This document shows, piece by piece, positions 62,633 through 64,000 of a stretch of DNA of 64,000 nt (position 1 is the first letter of the stretch; each line of letters opens with the position of its first letter). The DNA is from Limnothrix sp. CACIAM 69d (GTDB lineage: Bacteria; Cyanobacteriota; Cyanobacteriia; CACIAM-69d), in NCBI GenBank assembly GCA_001913845.2, contig MKGP02000063.1:1-64000 (forward strand), in the 5' to 3' direction. A model generated the notes under the pieces. It was not told the DNA's origin, did not search any database, and saw nothing but the letters and a program-made list of their open reading frames with translations. The position numbers and the translations under genes are program-made.

Positions 62633-63754
62633 ATGAAAATTGCTGGTGTTGCGACCCGAACCATTCAGTTTGATCCCGATCGCCCGGAAACGGTGGCGGT
62701 GATTGACCAACGGCTGTTGCCCCATCAACTGGTTTGGCAACCGCTGCCGGATTTGGAAACGGCGGCTTGGGCGATTGAGGAGATGGTGGTGCGCGGTGCG
62801 CCGCTGATTGGGGCCACGGCGGCGGTGGGGATGGCCCTGGCGGGCATGGCGGCGCGATCGACGGCGGACTTTCAGGGCGCGATCGCGGAGGCGGCCCAAC
62901 GGCTACTGAAAACGCGGCCCACGGCCGTGAACCTCCATTGGGCGATCGCTCAGCAGTTGGCAGCAGTGGCCGATTGTCAGTCCGGGGCGGCCGCGTTCGA
63001 TCGGCTGCGGCTGCGGGCCGCCGAAATCATCGAGGCCGATGTGCAGCAATGTGCCCAAATTGGCCACCACGGCCAACGCCTAATTGCAGACATCTATGGC
63101 CGCACCGGCCGCCCTGTGAATGTGCTGACACACTGCAATGCGGGCTGGCTGGCCTGTGTGGACTGGGGAACCGCCACCGCTCCCATCTATCAAGCCTTTG
63201 ATCAGGGGATTCCGCTCCATGTGTGGGTGGATGAAACTCGCCCACGCAACCAAGGTGCAAAGCTGACCGCTTGGGAGTTGGGCCAACATGGCGTGCCCCA
63301 TACCCTGATTGCGGACAACACGGGCGGCCACCTGATGCAGCATGGTTTGGTGGATTTGGTGATTGTGGGGAGCGATCGCACCACGCGCTGTGGCGATGTG
63401 GCCAACAAAATTGGTACTTACCTGAAGGCCTTGGCCGCGAAGGATAACGAGGTGCCGTTTTACGTGGCCCTGCCGTCTTCCACGATCGATTGGACCTTGC
63501 GGGACGGGGTGCGGGAAATTCCGATCGAACAACGGAGCGATCGGGAAGTGAAATATATGGACGGCCGCACGGAATCGGGAGAAATTGCCCCTGTGCTGAT
63601 TTGCCCAGAAGACTCTCCGGCGGCGAACTATGGGTTTGATGTGACCCCGGCCCGGTTGGTCACGGGGTTGATCACCGAGCGCGGCCTTTGCCCCGCCTCC
63701 GAGGCGGGCTTGCTGGGCCTGTTTCCCGAACAGGAGACCCAAAATCATGGATGA
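62633..63754 (+). CDS. mtnA: methylthioribose-1-phosphate isomerase
   Basis: 373 residues from ATG 62633. It converts methylthioribose-1-phosphate to methylthioribulose-1-phosphate in the methionine salvage or DHAP shunt routes. Motifs: MVVRGAPLIGATAAVGMAL near the start, LTHCNAGWLACVDWGTA with the catalytic Cys region, TLIADNTGGHLM, GSDRTTRCGDVANKIGTYL, and the C-terminal AANYGFDVTPARLVTGLITERG. It follows on mtnP (35083) in the pathway, and overlaps the next gene by eight bases. Confidence 0.95.
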   Translation: MKIAGVATRTIQFDPDRPETVAVIDQRLLPHQLVWQPLPDLETAAWAIEEMVVRGAPLIGATAAVGMALAGMAARSTADFQGAIAEAAQRLLKTRPTAVNLHWAIAQQLAAVADCQSGAAAFDRLRLRAAEIIEADVQQCAQIGHHGQRLIADIYGRTGRPVNVLTHCNAGWLACVDWGTATAPIYQAFDQGIPLHVWVDETRPRNQGAKLTAWELGQHGVPHTLIADNTGGHLMQHGLVDLVIVGSDRTTRCGDVANKIGTYLKALAAKDNEVPFYVALPSSTIDWTLRDGVREIPIEQRSDREVKYMDGRTESGEIAPVLICPEDSPAANYGFDVTPARLVTGLITERGLCPASEAGLLGLFPEQETQNHG

Positions 63755-64000
63755 GGGCGTAATTAAATTTGCCTGCGATTGGGAACAGGCTCCCCCGATC
63801 GCCCTTGACCCGGCGGCATTGCAGGCGCTGATCACCTGGCGCGATCGACTGTTTCAGTGGGGGGCGATCGGGGTGTATCCCAACGGCATTGGCTACGGCA
63901 ACCTCAGCATTCGTCTGGGGATCGATCGATTTTTGATCTCCGGTACGCAGACGGGCCACCTCACCCGCACCGGCCCCGAGCATTACACCCTGGTCGATCG
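63747..64000 (+). CDS. class II aldolase/adducin family protein, N-terminal part
   Basis: 84 residues from an ATG that overlaps the mtnA stop by eight bases; cut by the window end. The class II aldolase N-terminus is visible: LITWRDRLFQWGAIGVYPNGIGYGNLSIR and FLISGTQTGHLTRTGPEHYTLV, each quoted in part. In the salvage route the next step is MtnB (dehydratase) or, in the DHAP shunt, a class II aldolase (Ald2) that splits methylthioribulose-1-phosphate to DHAP and an aldehyde. The motif GYGNLS differs from the GGNLS form of MtnB that I recall, so which of the two it is remains open. Confidence 0.75.
   Translation, partial: MDEGVIKFACDWEQAPPIALDPAALQALITWRDRLFQWGAIGVYPNGIGYGNLSIRLGIDRFLISGTQTGHLTRTGPEHYTLVD

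Noticed and set aside
1-64000. tRNA or rRNA genes
   Set aside because: I looked for T-loop (GTTCRA) and rRNA-like blocks in the gaps; the matches found were HIP1 words or coding DNA.

Overview
The window is a piece of a cyanobacterial chromosome. The evidence is the gene content (a SqdX-type glycosyltransferase, a CcaA-type carboxysomal carbonic anhydrase, a ClpR/ClpP3 pair, a UPF0367 protein, a probable Psb35 photosystem II assembly protein, a WD40 serine/threonine kinase with an N-terminal zinc ribbon) and the very high density of GCGATCGC/CGATCG words (HIP1-like) in coding DNA. Most of it is GC-rich, gene-dense housekeeping sequence. Genus cannot be fixed from the sequence alone.

Layout. 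0-10 kb: secreted S9 peptidase, conserved hypothetical, class A penicillin-binding protein, probable Psb35, CysC, PhzF, chromate transporter. 10-12.6 kb: two paralogous membrane GT2 glycosyltransferases separated by a MITE-like element. 12.6-17.1 kb: Crp-type regulator, Uma2 protein, an AT-rich DUF262/DUF1524 (GmrSD-like) protein, and an HxlR regulator divergent from a flavodoxin-type reductase. 17.1-21.3 kb is an accessory stretch: a decayed IS1-family element with both terminal inverted repeats, cobK, then an AT-rich segment between two 95-bp direct repeats. That segment holds two tandem SH3-type secreted proteins and a DUF4230 protein, with a split small gene just outside. 21.5-25 kb: DUF1993 protein, dihydrolipoyl dehydrogenase, cobI-cobH.

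25.5-35 kb is the most interesting part. A single 1275-residue protein joins an ammonium-transporter domain with both pore histidines, a HAMP-like/coiled-coil linker, a histidine kinase, a receiver domain and a complete class III nucleotide cyclase. It lies next to a CcaA-type carbonic anhydrase, an SGNH hydrolase, a stand-alone ammonium transporter with a perfect GTAN8TAC NtcA box upstream, and a pentapeptide-repeat protein. The cyclase has Thr at the purine-specifying position, as in bicarbonate-responsive class IIIb enzymes. The neighbourhood therefore looks like a carbon/nitrogen sensing and uptake locus in which ammonium perception could be turned into cAMP.

35-64 kb is ordinary core genome: mtnP, sqdX, a TVP38/DedA protein, a GT2-GtrA fusion, prolyl oligopeptidase, xth, clpR-clpP3, a J-domain protein, a class V aminotransferase, mgtE, WD40 kinase, sensor kinase, a second HxlR regulator, ppsA, a CbiO-like ATPase, UPF0367, asd, tig, trxA, a LOG-family protein, mtnA and a class II aldolase cut by the window end. 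A dispersed 20-bp palindrome (CAAGGGGCTTAAGCCCCTTG and variants, seven copies) sits in intergenic gaps at gene 3' ends. I saw no rRNA, tRNA or CRISPR array.
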